The notes under the pieces were generated by a model. That model was not told the origin of the DNA and ran no database searches. It worked only from the letters and a program-made list of their open reading frames with translations. A stretch of DNA of 38,620 nt, from NCBI GenBank assembly GCA_937958075.1, contig CALFFB010000076.1:1-38620 (forward strand), given 5' to 3'. Position numbers and translations under genes: made by a program. The stretch's first letter is position 1. Every line of letters starts with the position of its first letter. This DNA is from an uncultured Geobacteraceae bacterium. Its GTDB lineage: Bacteria; Desulfobacterota; Desulfuromonadia; Desulfuromonadales; Geopsychrobacteraceae. This document shows, piece by piece, positions 8,520-16,843 of the stretch.

Positions 8520-9272
8520 TTAAGCGTCAAGCCGTGATAAAATCTCCGGCCCGTTGTCTGTTATTGCAATTGTATGCTCAAAATGAGCCGAGCACAGGCC
8601 ATCGACCGTAACCGCTGTCCAACCGTCATCAAGCAGTTTGACCCCCGGCTCACCGACATTCACCATTGGCTCGATCGCCAGGGTCATGCCGGCGCGTAAG
8701 CGTGGCCCCTGTCCTGGCTTGCCGAAATTGGGAACCTGCGGATCTTCATGCAACTGACGGCCGATTCCGTGTCCGACAAATTCCCTGACGACACTGTATC
8801 CCGCCTGCTCCACAAAGGATTGGACCGCGCAGGAAATATCCGATAAACGGTTATCCACTGTTGCCGCCTCAATACCGAGGCGCAGAGATTCTTGCGTCAC
8901 AGATAAAAGCCTTGCCTTGTCGTCGTTGATCATGCCGACGGGAAAGGTCATCGCGTGATCACCATAGAACCCCTCAGCAACGAGACCGAAATCTACGCTC
9001 AGGATATCCCCTTCGACCAATGGTTTTTCATTGGGAAAACCATGGACGATCTGTTCATTAAGTGATGCGCAAATGGTAAAAGGAAATCCTGCATACCCTT
9101 TAAAAGCAGGTTTCACATTCCACTTTTCACACTGGGCTTCCGCTATCCGGTCAAGCTCCAGAGTCGTCACGCCCGGCTTGATTCTGTCGCGCAGAATCAT
9201 AAGCACCTCAGCGACCATGCGCCCGGCGCGCCGCATTTTATTCAACTCAGTTTTCGACTTAATAACGATCAA
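8520..9272 (-). CDS. map: Methionine aminopeptidase type I, TTG start
   Basis: The enzyme removes the initiator methionine from nascent proteins. With the TTG at 9272 as start the protein has 250 residues and begins MIVIKSKTELNKMRRAGRM, the usual type I N terminus. The metal ligands are present at D94, D105, H168, E201 and E232, and the catalytic H78 lies in EQIVHGFPN. The frame stays open upstream into adk, but those extra residues do not resemble the family. The start is one base after the adk stop codon with only a weak ribosome-binding site, so translation is probably coupled to adk. Confidence 0.96.
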   Translation of the reverse strand: MIVIKSKTELNKMRRAGRMVAEVLMILRDRIKPGVTTLELDRIAEAQCEKWNVKPAFKGYAGFPFTICASLNEQIVHGFPNEKPLVEGDILSVDFGLVAEGFYGDHAMTFPVGMINDDKARLLSVTQESLRLGIEAATVDNRLSDISCAVQSFVEQAGYSVVREFVGHGIGRQLHEDPQVPNFGKPGQGPRLRAGMTLAIEPMVNVGEPGVKLLDDGWTAVTVDGLCSAHFEHTIAITDNGPEILSRLDA

Positions 9273-9273
9273 G

Positions 9274-9921
9274 TCAACGAGCCTGCAACCCGGCAAGAAT
9301 CTGCTGCTGAACAGCTGAAATTGACCCCATTCCATCAACTGCAAGCAGCTGTCCACCCTTGCGATAGTATTCCTCTAAAGGTGCTGTTTGCTCATGGTAC
9401 GCGGCCATACGATTACGAATCGTGTCTTCATTGTCATCGGCGCGATGGACCAACTCCCCGCCGCAAGCCGTACAGCGTCCGTCCGCTGAGGGGGGATCAA
9501 ATGTGAGGTGGAATCCCTTGCCACATTGGCCACAAGTCCGACGGCCGGTGAGTCGTTCGACCAGAGCCTCTGTATCCACCTGCAGAGATACGGCACAATC
9601 GATCTGCCGACCAAGCTGCGCCAATGTCTGCGCTAAAGCGTCTGCCTGTGCGGTCGTCCTGGGAAAACCATCGAGGATAAAGCCCTTAACACAATCCGGC
9701 TGCTGCAGTCGCTCACGGACAATACCGATGACGACTTCATCAGGCACCAGCTGGCCAGAATCCATAAAGGTCTTGGCTTTGACGCCCATTGGTGTTTTGT
9801 TGGCAACGGCAGCCCGCAACATGTCACCGGTAGAAATCTGAGGAATACCAAAATGTTCCGTCAGAAAAACCGACTGTGTCCCCTTGCCCGCACCCGGAGG
9901 GCCCAGCAAAATCAAATTCAT
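9274..9921 (-). CDS. adk: Adenylate kinase with zinc-type LID
   Basis: Adenylate kinase interconverts ATP + AMP and 2 ADP, setting cellular energy charge. The 215-residue long-form protein has the P-loop GPPGAGKGTQ (residues 7-16), the AMP-binding FILDGFPRT segment (81-89), and a LID domain with four zinc cysteines at C130, C133, C150 and C153. The start is the ATG at 9921, giving MNLILLGPPG; in-frame sequence upstream is unlike the family. It lies 10 bases after secY, with a weak ribosome-binding site, and one base before map. Confidence 0.97.
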   Translation of the reverse strand: MNLILLGPPGAGKGTQSVFLTEHFGIPQISTGDMLRAAVANKTPMGVKAKTFMDSGQLVPDEVVIGIVRERLQQPDCVKGFILDGFPRTTAQADALAQTLAQLGRQIDCAVSLQVDTEALVERLTGRRTCGQCGKGFHLTFDPPSADGRCTACGGELVHRADDNEDTIRNRMAAYHEQTAPLEEYYRKGGQLLAVDGMGSISAVQQQILAGLQAR

Positions 9922-9931
9922 ACAACAACCA

Positions 9932-11242
9932 TTAACCGTGACGGCCCTTGAGGGTGACACCCTTCATGAAACCATCGTAAGAACGTGAAATCAGATGCGC
10001 GTCGATCTGCGCGGAAGTGTCCATGCCAACAGCTACAACAATCAGCAACGCTGTTCCACCGAAGAAAAAGGGAACGTTGAGCTGGCTGATCAGCACTGTC
10101 GGCAACACGCAGACTGCAGACACATAAATAGCACCGGCGAAGGTCAGACGGCTTAATACCGTATCGAGATAAGTCGCTGTCTCTTTACCGGGGCGAATGC
10201 CGGGCACAAATCCGCCTTGATTCTTGATATTCTCAGCGACATTGACCGGGTTAAACGTTATAGCCGTGTAGAAGTAACAAAAGAAAACAATAAAGGCAAC
10301 ATAAAAAATATTGTAGACAACATGCTCAGGCGATAAGTAGCGCGACACCTGCTGCACCCAGGGGGCATCGACAAAATTCGCGATGGTCGCCGGAAACATC
10401 ATGATGGAACTGGCAAAAATAGGGGGAATAACCCCGGCCATATTGATTTTCATCGGCAGATGGCTGGCCTGTCCACCCATATTGCGCATACCGACGACCC
10501 GCTTGGCATAGTGAATCGGAACGCGACGCTGGGCCCGCTCCATAAACACGATGGCACCGACGGTAACCAGCATCAGGGCCAGAATGAAAATAATGATTGT
10601 CGGAGTCATGGCGCCGGTCTCAAGCAGACGTATCGTATTGACAATAGCCGAGGGCATCCCGGCAACGATACCGGCAAAAATAATTAAAGAAATCCCGTTG
10701 CCGATTCCACGCTCGGTAATCTGCTCTCCCAGCCACATGACAAACGCGGTACCGGCCGTCAAGGTAATAACCGTCATCAGAATAAAACCAGCACCGGGAT
10801 TAGGCACCACAGGCTCACCGGCAGGCCCGACCATTCCCTGCAGACCATAAGCCATACCGGCTCCCTGAATCACAGCAAGGAGGATCGTTCCATAGCGAGT
10901 ATATTCCGTGATCTTCTTGCGACCCTGCTCCCCTTCTTTGGAGAGTTTTTCAATCGGCTCATAAACGACGGTCAGCAACTGCAGAATAATAGAGGCACTG
11001 ATATAGGGCATGATCCCCAAAGCAAATACCGCCATCATCTCAAGGGCGCCACCCGTAAAGGCACTGACCAGCCCCAGCAGAGTTCCTTCACTACCTGCAA
11101 AAAACTGCGCAAGGACCCGCCCGTCTACCCCTGGTGTCGGCACATGACAACCGATTCTATACACGGCCAGAATGGAAAGGGTAAAAAGAATACGACGACG
11201 CAATTCCGGAATAGAGAAGATATTCTGAATAGTCGTGAGCAT
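9932..11242 (-). CDS. secY: Preprotein translocase subunit SecY
   Basis: SecY is the pore of the inner-membrane Sec translocon, partnered by SecE (encoded at 36063-36248). The 436-residue protein has the ten-helix layout, beginning MLTTIQNIFSIPELRRRILF and VPTPGVDG, with the plug region after helix 1, the conserved LGIMPYISASIILQLL in helix 2, and the cytoplasmic loop ending RPGKETATYL before helix 9. Its ATG overlaps the rplO stop codon by one base (TAATG), a common sign of translational coupling. Confidence 0.98.
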   Translation of the reverse strand: MLTTIQNIFSIPELRRRILFTLSILAVYRIGCHVPTPGVDGRVLAQFFAGSEGTLLGLVSAFTGGALEMMAVFALGIMPYISASIILQLLTVVYEPIEKLSKEGEQGRKKITEYTRYGTILLAVIQGAGMAYGLQGMVGPAGEPVVPNPGAGFILMTVITLTAGTAFVMWLGEQITERGIGNGISLIIFAGIVAGMPSAIVNTIRLLETGAMTPTIIIFILALMLVTVGAIVFMERAQRRVPIHYAKRVVGMRNMGGQASHLPMKINMAGVIPPIFASSIMMFPATIANFVDAPWVQQVSRYLSPEHVVYNIFYVAFIVFFCYFYTAITFNPVNVAENIKNQGGFVPGIRPGKETATYLDTVLSRLTFAGAIYVSAVCVLPTVLISQLNVPFFFGGTALLIVVAVGMDTSAQIDAHLISRSYDGFMKGVTLKGRHG

Positions 11243-11682
11243 TAAATAACCTCAGCCTTGCCACCAGCTGCTTCGATCTTTTCGGCTGCGGTCTTGCTGA
11301 ATTTGTGAGCCTGCACAGTGAGGGATTTTGTCAGCTCACCATCGCCAAGAACCTTGATACCATCCTTCATTTTCTTGACCAGACCAGTCTGGCCGTACAG
11401 CTCAAGGCTGATCGTGGAACCAGCCTCAAAACCTTCCAGATCCTTGAGATTGATCAGGTTGTAATCTTTCTTGTTGAGCGGGGTAAAGCCGCGCTTAGGC
11501 AGGCGACGTTGCAACGGCATCTGCCCACCCTCGAATCCAGGCTTGACGCCACCGCCGCTACGGGCGTTCTGACCCTTATGTCCCTTGCCGGCGGTCTTTC
11601 CCTGACCTGAAGCCGGACCGCGACCAAGACGTTTTCTATTTTTTGTCGAACCGATTGCCGGTTTTAATTGACTCAAATCCAT
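11242..11682 (-). CDS. rplO: 50S ribosomal protein L15
   Basis: L15 is a late-assembly protein of the 50S subunit with a long rRNA-penetrating N-terminal arm. The 146 residues show the glycine/arginine-rich arm (RLGRGPASGQGKTAGKGHKG, then SGGGVKPGFEGGQMPLQRRL) and the globular C-terminal half ending AAGGKAEVI. The start is ATG at 11682 and the stop overlaps the start of secY. Confidence 0.98.
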   Translation of the reverse strand: MDLSQLKPAIGSTKNRKRLGRGPASGQGKTAGKGHKGQNARSGGGVKPGFEGGQMPLQRRLPKRGFTPLNKKDYNLINLKDLEGFEAGSTISLELYGQTGLVKKMKDGIKVLGDGELTKSLTVQAHKFSKTAAEKIEAAGGKAEVI

Positions 11683-11704
11683 GACACTGCCCTTTTACGT
11701 GTTA

Positions 11705-11884
11705 TCAGTCTTCCACCACAACCATATGTTCGACCTTACGGATCATCCCGCGTATTTCCGGGGTATCCGGCAGAGTTACAGTCTGGTGAAGTTTTCTTAG
11801 TCCAAGCCCTTTGAGCACAGCTGCAAAGTACGCTTTACGCCCGATCGAACTTTTCTTTAAGGTGACTTTGACTTCTGTCGCCAT
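11705..11884 (-). CDS. rpmD: 50S ribosomal protein L30
   Basis: This 59-residue protein begins MATEVKVTLKKSSIGRKAYF and continues with GLGLRKLHQTVTLPDTPEIR, then MIRKVEHMVVVED, which is the complete short bacterial L30 fold. L30 binds 23S and 5S rRNA regions of the 50S subunit. The start is ATG at 11884. It is placed between rpsE (25 bases upstream) and rplO (22 bases downstream), as in the standard spc operon. Confidence 0.97.
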   Translation of the reverse strand: MATEVKVTLKKSSIGRKAYFAAVLKGLGLRKLHQTVTLPDTPEIRGMIRKVEHMVVVED

Positions 11885-11909
11885 GATGATTCTCCGTTGG
11901 TTTTTCGTA

Positions 11910-12401
11910 TTAGCCCTGGTTTACACCACGACGAGCTTTGATCTCTTCCGGGCTCTTCAGCATTCTCAGCGCGTTCATCGTCGCCTTGACAACGTTGTGG
12001 GGATTGTTCGTTCCCAGACATTTGGTCAAAACATTACCGACGCCGACAGACTCAAGAACCGGACGCACGGCACCACCGGCGATAACACCGGTACCTTCGG
12101 ACGCAGGCTTGAGAAGAACCCGACCTGCACCGAACTTGCCGACGACATCGTAGGGAATAGTCTGGCCTTCCTGGATCGGCACCTTGATCAGACTTTTCTT
12201 GGCCTGCTCCACCGCCTTGCGGATAGCTTCAGGAACTTCCTTGGCCTTGCCCAGACCATAGCCGACATGGCCGTCACCATCACCAACCACAACCAGTGCA
12301 GAAAAACTGAAACGGCGACCACCCTTAACGACCTTCGCATTACGATTGATGTGAATGACGCGATCGGTTAACTCTAGTTTATCAGGATCAATGCGCAGCA
12401 C
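11910..12401 (-). CDS. rpsE: 30S ribosomal protein S5, GTG start
   Basis: S5 stabilises the decoding region of the 30S subunit and is the site of spectinomycin-resistance and ribosomal-ambiguity mutations. The 163 residues contain the dsRBD-like N half (VIHINRNAKVVKGGRRFSF, VVVGDGDGHVGYGLGKAKEV) and the C-terminal fold with GTGVIAGGAVRPVLE and LGTNNPHNVVKATMNAL. The initiation codon is GTG at 12401 with AAGGAG seven bases upstream. It lies 11 bases after rplR. Confidence 0.98.
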   Translation of the reverse strand: MLRIDPDKLELTDRVIHINRNAKVVKGGRRFSFSALVVVGDGDGHVGYGLGKAKEVPEAIRKAVEQAKKSLIKVPIQEGQTIPYDVVGKFGAGRVLLKPASEGTGVIAGGAVRPVLESVGVGNVLTKCLGTNNPHNVVKATMNALRMLKSPEEIKARRGVNQG

Positions 12402-12412
12402 AGATCATCTCC

Positions 12413-12775
12413 TTACAGTTTGAGTCCAGCGTCCCGCGCTGCTTCGGCCAAAGCCTGAACACGCCCCTGGTACAGAAATCCGTTACGATCAAAGACAACA
12501 TTGGTGATGTCTTTGGCAATAGCCTTCCTGGCTATGGCGCTTCCAACAGCCTTGGCAGCTTCAACATTCCCTTTTGACTTCAGATCACAGGCTCCATCGA
12601 GGGTCGACGCGGCAACAAGTGTTGTCCCGGTTGTGTCCTCAATAATCTGAGCATAAATATGTTTCGAGCTGCGAAAAACAGAAAGGCGCGGGCGCTCGTC
12701 TGTACCCCGTACTTTCCTACGAACACGCGCTTGACGCTTAAGTCGAGCCAGTCGTCTATTCTGAGAGATACTCAC
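12413..12775 (-). CDS. rplR: 50S ribosomal protein L18
   Basis: L18 binds 5S rRNA in the central protuberance of the 50S subunit. The protein reads RLARLKRQARVRRKVRG near the N terminus, RPRLSVFRSSKHIYAQIIED in the middle, and VVFDRNGFLYQGRVQALAEA near the end, all typical. Two starts are possible. The ATG at 12781 has its GGAG only one base away, which is too close; the GTG at 12775 is seven bases from it and is preferred, giving 120 residues (122 from the ATG). Confidence 0.95.
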   Translation of the reverse strand: MSISQNRRLARLKRQARVRRKVRGTDERPRLSVFRSSKHIYAQIIEDTTGTTLVAASTLDGACDLKSKGNVEAAKAVGSAIARKAIAKDITNVVFDRNGFLYQGRVQALAEAARDAGLKL

Positions 12776-12797
12776 AGTCATGCTCCTTGCTTAATTA

Positions 12798-13337
12798 TTA
12801 CTTCTTGCCAGCCTTACCGGCTTTGCGCAATATTCTTTCATCAGCGTACTTGATCCCCTTCCCCTTGAACGGTTCCGGTTCGCGGAAGGATCGTATTTTT
12901 GCTGATGTGGAACCAACCAGCTGCTTGTCAATGCCGGCCACGGCCAATTTGGTCTGCTTCTCGACGGTGACGGTAATACCCTCCGGCAACTCATAGACCA
13001 CGGGGTGGGAAAAGCCCAGTGCCAGAGTCAGCGTATTACCGCTGACTTCCGCACGGTAACCAACGCCATTGATCTCCAGTTTCTTTTCAAAGCCTGTGGT
13101 AACGCCGGTGACCATGTTCTGCACAAGAGAACGTGTCAGCCCGTGAAGAGCAACGTCCTTCTGGTCTTCCGTAGGCCGCTTGACAATAATCTGATCTGCT
13201 TCCACTGCAATATGCATACGGTCATGAAGCATCTGGGTCAGGGTGCCCTTGGGACCCGTAACCGTCATTTCACAACCCTTCAGCGAGACTTTTACACCAG
13301 CAGGCAAAGCAACTGGCAGTTTACCGATTCGTGACAT
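12798..13337 (-). CDS. rplF: 50S ribosomal protein L6
   Basis: L6 lies near the factor-binding site of the 50S subunit. The 179 residues form two repeats of the L6 fold: the first begins SRIGKLPVALPAGVKV and the second ends in the conserved rRNA-binding REPEPFKGKGIKYADERILR followed by KAGKAGKK. The start is ATG at 13337 with AAGGAG six bases upstream. It lies 20 bases after rpsH. Confidence 0.98.
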   Translation of the reverse strand: MSRIGKLPVALPAGVKVSLKGCEMTVTGPKGTLTQMLHDRMHIAVEADQIIVKRPTEDQKDVALHGLTRSLVQNMVTGVTTGFEKKLEINGVGYRAEVSGNTLTLALGFSHPVVYELPEGITVTVEKQTKLAVAGIDKQLVGSTSAKIRSFREPEPFKGKGIKYADERILRKAGKAGKK

Positions 13338-13357
13338 GTGTGACTCCTTGCTCTGCT

Positions 13358-13756
13358 CTACCAGACGGTACAGATAACTTCGCCACCGACATTTTCCCGC
13401 CGCGCAGAGACATCGTCCATAACACCCTTAGACGTTGACAGGACACAGACGCCGAGGCCGTTCTTAACCTTGGGGATCTCATCTTTGCTGACATAGACGC
13501 GACAACCAGGGGAAGATACACGCTTGATTTCGTGAATGACAGGGGTCTGATTAGCGTCATATTTCAGGAACATCCGCAAAACACCCTGCTTGTTGTCGCT
13601 GATGACTTTGAAGTTCTTCAGATAACCCTGTTCATGAAGCACTGTGGCAATTGCTACCTTGACATTACTTGACGGCATATCGAGCTTGCCGTGGCCCGCC
13701 ATTCCGGCATTACGAATGCGGGTTAACATATCCGCTATCGGATCTGTCATTGACAT
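13358..13756 (-). CDS. rpsH: 30S ribosomal protein S8
   Basis: S8 is a primary binder of the 16S central domain and in E. coli represses the spc operon by binding its mRNA near rplE. The 132 residues begin MTDPIADMLTRIRNAGMAGH and end with the C-terminal signature STSKGVMDDVSARRENVGGE followed by VICTVW. The start is ATG at 13756 with AAGGAG eight bases upstream; a second in-frame ATG two codons on is further from that site. I did not find an S8-like mRNA target by eye. Confidence 0.98.
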   Translation of the reverse strand: MSMTDPIADMLTRIRNAGMAGHGKLDMPSSNVKVAIATVLHEQGYLKNFKVISDNKQGVLRMFLKYDANQTPVIHEIKRVSSPGCRVYVSKDEIPKVKNGLGVCVLSTSKGVMDDVSARRENVGGEVICTVW

Positions 13757-13774
13757 AGATGTATCTCCTTGCTG

Positions 13775-13960
13775 TTACCAGCTGGACTTGACAACACCGG
13801 GGACTTTCCCCGCCGATGCCAGTTTCCGCAGACAAATTCTGCACATATCAAACTTACGATAATAAGCTCGTGGACGACCGCAAATCGGACAGCGATTGTA
13901 TTGACGTACCCCGAACTTCTGGGGCCGCTTGGATTTTGCAATCATCGATTTCTTTGCCAC
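13775..13960 (-). CDS. rpsN: 30S ribosomal protein S14 type Z (zinc), GTG start
   Basis: This is the short, zinc-binding form of S14 from the 30S head. The 61 residues contain the zinc cysteines C24, C27, C40 and C43 (CPIC and CRIC) and end GKVPGVVKSSW, the classic type Z C terminus. The start is GTG at 13960 with GGAGG upstream. The other form of S14, about 100 residues and without cysteines, is used by many proteobacteria; here the zinc form occupies the spc locus. Confidence 0.98.
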   Translation of the reverse strand: MAKKSMIAKSKRPQKFGVRQYNRCPICGRPRAYYRKFDMCRICLRKLASAGKVPGVVKSSW

Positions 13961-13983
13961 TGCTTCCTCCGTTATCTATTTGT

Positions 13984-14523
13984 CTATTTTCTGAACGGCA
14001 TGCCGAGACCGGTCAACAGAGCGCGACCCTCTTCGTCGGTTTTAGCCGTCGTAACTATGGTGACATTCATGCCGGAAACCTTGGCAATACGATCCAGATC
14101 GATTTCCGGAAAAATCAACTGCTCACGAATACCCAGGGTGTAGTTTCCGCGGCCGTCAAAAGCCTTGGGCGACACCCCTTTAAAATCACGAACCCGCGGC
14201 AGGGCGACATTGATCAGACGATCGAGAAACTCCCACGCCCGCTGGTGACGCAAGGTAACGCAAACCCCGATAGGCATCTCTTCGCGCAGCTTAAAGGAAG
14301 CAATGGACTTGCGCGCCTTGGTGATGACCGCTTTCTGTCCGGTGATTCTGCTCAGCTCATCCACAGCCGATTCAAGCAGCTTGGGATTCTGAATCGCTTC
14401 GCCCAGTCCCATGTTCAGGACGATTTTCTCAATCTTCGGAACTTCCATTACATTCCGGTACTGGAACTGCTTCATCAACGCCGGAATGTGTTCTTCAGTA
14501 TATGCCTGTTTCAGCCTGGCCAT
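13984..14523 (-). CDS. rplE: 50S ribosomal protein L5
   Basis: L5 binds 5S rRNA with L18 and L25-type proteins and forms the bridge to S13. The 179 residues carry VPKIEKIVLNMGLGEAIQNP, the KLREEMPIGVCVTLRHQRAW segment, and the C-terminal GMNVTIVTTAKTDEEGRALL followed by TGLGMPFRK. The start is ATG at 14523 with GGAG upstream. It lies 11 bases after rplX. Confidence 0.98.
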   Translation of the reverse strand: MARLKQAYTEEHIPALMKQFQYRNVMEVPKIEKIVLNMGLGEAIQNPKLLESAVDELSRITGQKAVITKARKSIASFKLREEMPIGVCVTLRHQRAWEFLDRLINVALPRVRDFKGVSPKAFDGRGNYTLGIREQLIFPEIDLDRIAKVSGMNVTIVTTAKTDEEGRALLTGLGMPFRK

Positions 14524-14534
14524 GTAAATCTCCG

Positions 14535-14864
14535 TTATTTATCAACACTCGCGTTACATTTTTTGCAGTAACGGGTTTTATTGCCATCCTCAAGCTTGCG
14601 AATGCCTGTCCGAGTTGCTTCGTTGCAAGACGAACAGACAAGCATGACGTTGGACAAGCTCAGCGCCGCTTCCTTTTCGACGATACCCCCTTCAGGGTTA
14701 CCCTGGGTCGGCCGGGTATGGCGCTTGACAACGTTAAGGCTCTCAACAATAACCCGCCCCTTGGCCGGAAACACGCGCAACACCTTACCGGTCTTGCCGC
14801 GCTCTTTACCCGCTATAATTTTCACCATGTCGTCTTTTTTGACATGCGTCTTGGCTATCGACAT
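14535..14864 (-). CDS. rplX: 50S ribosomal protein L24 with a four-cysteine site
   Basis: L24 is one of two assembly initiators of the 50S subunit and lines the exit-tunnel rim. The 109 residues include the KOW segment VKIIAGKERGKTGKVLRVFP and VESLNVVKRHTRP. The C-terminal half has two CxxC pairs (C77/C80 and C100/C103), a likely zinc ribbon present in many but not all bacterial L24 proteins (E. coli lacks the full set). The start is ATG at 14864 with GGAG upstream. Confidence 0.98.
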   Translation of the reverse strand: MSIAKTHVKKDDMVKIIAGKERGKTGKVLRVFPAKGRVIVESLNVVKRHTRPTQGNPEGGIVEKEAALSLSNVMLVCSSCNEATRTGIRKLEDGNKTRYCKKCNASVDK

Positions 14865-14885
14865 CGTTATCTCCAGTGTTATTCT

Positions 14886-15254
14886 TTAAAGGACTTCCGG
14901 CGCCAGAGAAGCGATCTTGACAAAATGGCGGGCACGCAGCTCGCGCGCCACAGGTCCGAAAATACGCGTTCCGATGGGCTCATTACCGTTATTGATGACG
15001 ACCGCTGAATTGGTGTCAAAGCGAATAAAGGATCCGTCAGGACGGGGAAACTCCTTGGTGGTACGAACAATAACCGCCCGCACGACATCACCCTTTTTGA
15101 CCTTGGAGTTCGGCAATGCCTCTTTCACACTGCAGATAATGACATCGCCAAGTCCGGCGTACTTGCGCTTCGAACCACCGGGCACCTTGATACAGCAGAG
15201 TTTTTTCGCGCCCGAATTGTCAGCTACGCTTAATATGGTTTGCATCTGGATCAT
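14886..15254 (-). CDS. rplN: 50S ribosomal protein L14
   Basis: L14 lies at the subunit interface, contacting 16S helix 44 and the silencing factor RsfS. The 122 residues begin MIQMQTILSVADNSGAKKLC and contain GSKRKYAGLGDVIICSVKEA and GTRIFGPVARELR, the standard signatures. The start is ATG at 15254 with AGGAG eight bases upstream; the frame extends 18 codons further, but that sequence overlaps rpsQ and is not L14-like. It is the first gene of the spc portion, 11 bases after rpsQ. Confidence 0.98.
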   Translation of the reverse strand: MIQMQTILSVADNSGAKKLCCIKVPGGSKRKYAGLGDVIICSVKEALPNSKVKKGDVVRAVIVRTTKEFPRPDGSFIRFDTNSAVVINNGNEPIGTRIFGPVARELRARHFVKIASLAPEVL

Positions 15255-15265
15255 GACTTGCTCTC

Positions 15266-15544
15266 CTACGCGATAACGGCCTTCTCCAGAATTTGGCGAA
15301 CACGCCACCGCTTATCTTTCGACAATGGTCTGGTTTCGACTATAAGAACCTTATCACCAATGCTGCAGCTGTTAGACTCATCGTGGGCCTTACAGGTGAC
15401 TTTGCGCTTGATGAACTTTTTGTAGACACTATGCTTGACCAGGTCATCCATTCTGACGACTACGGTTTTGTCCATCTTGTCACTGGTGACAATACCGACC
15501 CTGGTTCTTCTCTTGCCGCGCTCTGCGTTTTGCTGCTGACTCAT
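15266..15544 (-). CDS. rpsQ: 30S ribosomal protein S17
   Basis: S17 is a primary binder of the 16S 5' domain. The sequence RVGIVTSDKMDKTVVVRMD, KHSVYKKFIKRKVTCKAHDE and GDKVLIVETRPLSKDKRW is typical of the OB-fold family. Two ATGs are available. The one at 15544 (92 residues) has GAGG four bases upstream and is preferred; the one at 15556 (96 residues) overlaps the rpmC stop as ATGA, which would couple translation but has a poor ribosome-binding site. Confidence 0.96.
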   Translation of the reverse strand: MSQQQNAERGKRRTRVGIVTSDKMDKTVVVRMDDLVKHSVYKKFIKRKVTCKAHDESNSCSIGDKVLIVETRPLSKDKRWRVRQILEKAVIA

Positions 15545-15552
15545 GTGACCTC

Positions 15553-15747
15553 TCATTGAACTTTCTGCTTGGCGGACAGTACGGTCTTGACCCTGGCGAC
15601 ATCCTTGCGCACCTGGGCAATGCGCGCCGTATTCTCAAGGTGACCCGTATGCAGCTGAAACTTCAGGTTAAAAAGTTCACGCTCGAGCTCCGTCGCCTTG
15701 GTACTTAACTCATCAATACCGAGATCCTGCAATTCACTAGCCTTCAT
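15553..15747 (-). CDS. rpmC: 50S ribosomal protein L29
   Basis: L29 is a small two-helix hairpin protein beside the tunnel exit, next to L23. The 64 residues begin MKASELQDLGIDELSTKATE and contain LERELFNLKFQLHTGHLENT, the family core. The start is ATG at 15747 with GAGAGG upstream. The first 11 bases overlap the end of rplP, and the stop codon abuts rpsQ, so the three genes are tightly coupled. Confidence 0.98.
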   Translation of the reverse strand: MKASELQDLGIDELSTKATELERELFNLKFQLHTGHLENTARIAQVRKDVARVKTVLSAKQKVQ

Positions 15748-16159
15748 TGCTGTCCTCTCTTCTCACAAACCGGGTCCGCATGGGGAGTTTATGGGCACCT
15801 AAACGAAAGGCCTCACGAGCAATCTCTTCCGTCACTCCCTGCATTTCGTAGAGAATATGACCTGGCTTGACCACCGCTACCCACTTTTCAGGCGACCCCT
15901 TACCCTTACCCATCCGGGTCTCGGCAGGCTTGCTGGTCAACGGTTTATGCGGAAAGGAACGAATCCAGATCTTCCCGCCCCGCTTGATATAGCGGGTCAT
16001 GGCACGACGGGCGGCTTCGATCTGACGAGATGAAAGCCAGCCACACTCAAGTGCCTGCAGGGCGTAATCTCCAAAGCTCACTTCGGTACCGCGTGTGGCC
16101 TGACCGGTCATGCGACCGGTAAACTGCTTTCTGCGTTTTACCTTTTTTGGCATTAACAT
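15737..16159 (-). CDS. rplP: 50S ribosomal protein L16
   Basis: L16 organises the aminoacyl-tRNA site of the 50S subunit. The 140 residues read MPKKVKRRKQFTGRMTG near the start, RGGKIWIRSFPHKPLTSKPA and GKGKGSPEKWVAVVKPGHIL in the core, and REAFRLGAHKLPMRTRFV near the end. The ATG at 16159 has AGGAG nine bases upstream; the ATG two codons later (as in most family members) is 15 bases away. The end overlaps rpmC by 11 bases. Confidence 0.98.
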   Translation of the reverse strand: MLMPKKVKRRKQFTGRMTGQATRGTEVSFGDYALQALECGWLSSRQIEAARRAMTRYIKRGGKIWIRSFPHKPLTSKPAETRMGKGKGSPEKWVAVVKPGHILYEMQGVTEEIAREAFRLGAHKLPMRTRFVRREDSNEG

Positions 16160-16175
16160 AATGCGTTACTCCTGA

Positions 16176-16826
16176 TCAGCCAGCTGGCTGTTCTTTTTCT
16201 TTTCCGAGAACTTCGCCCTTGAAAATCAGAACCTTTACCCCGATGATGCCGTAGGTGGTCTTCGCTTCGGCAAAGCCATAATCAATATCTGCACGCAGGG
16301 TATGCAACGGCACACGGCCCTCACGATACCATTCCGTACGACTCATTTCAGCACCGCCCAGGCGACCGGCGCAGTTGATCTTGATCCCTTTGGCACCGAA
16401 TTTCAGGGCCATGGTCACGCTGCGCTTCATCGCCCGGCGAAATGCCACACGACGTTCGAGCTGCAGAGCGACATTTTCTGCAACCAGCTGCGCGTCAACC
16501 TCGGGCTTACGAACTTCCTGAATATTGATGAAGCACTCATCATCAGTAATCTTCGCCAGTTCGCTTTTCAGAACCTCCACTTCAGAGCCTTTCTTTCCGA
16601 TAATAATACCGGGACGGGCAGCAAAGATGTTGATCTTCACCTTGTTGGCTGCACGCTCAAGCTCAATCTTGGAAATGCCTGCGTGAAACAGACGCTTTTT
16701 CAGGAACTCGCGAAGCTTCAGATCGGCATGAAGCTTGTTTGAATATTCAGAATCCGCATACCAGCGGGATTCCCATGTCCGGTTGATACCCAGACGAAAT
16801 CCAATCGGATGAACTTTCTGGCCCAA
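16176..16826 (-). CDS. rpsC: 30S ribosomal protein S3, TTG start
   Basis: S3 forms part of the mRNA entry helicase of the 30S subunit. The 216 residues begin GQKVHPIGFRLGINRTWESR, include a KH domain with the GIIIGKKGSEVE loop (near residues 73-85), and contain the C-terminal GRLGGAEMSRTEWYREGRVP. Codon one is TTG at 16826; the invariant GQKVHP follows at once and GAGGAGG lies seven bases upstream, so no other start is plausible. Confidence 0.98.
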   Translation of the reverse strand: MGQKVHPIGFRLGINRTWESRWYADSEYSNKLHADLKLREFLKKRLFHAGISKIELERAANKVKINIFAARPGIIIGKKGSEVEVLKSELAKITDDECFINIQEVRKPEVDAQLVAENVALQLERRVAFRRAMKRSVTMALKFGAKGIKINCAGRLGGAEMSRTEWYREGRVPLHTLRADIDYGFAEAKTTYGIIGVKVLIFKGEVLGKEKEQPAG

Positions 16827-16843
16827 AGGGATACCTCCTCGAA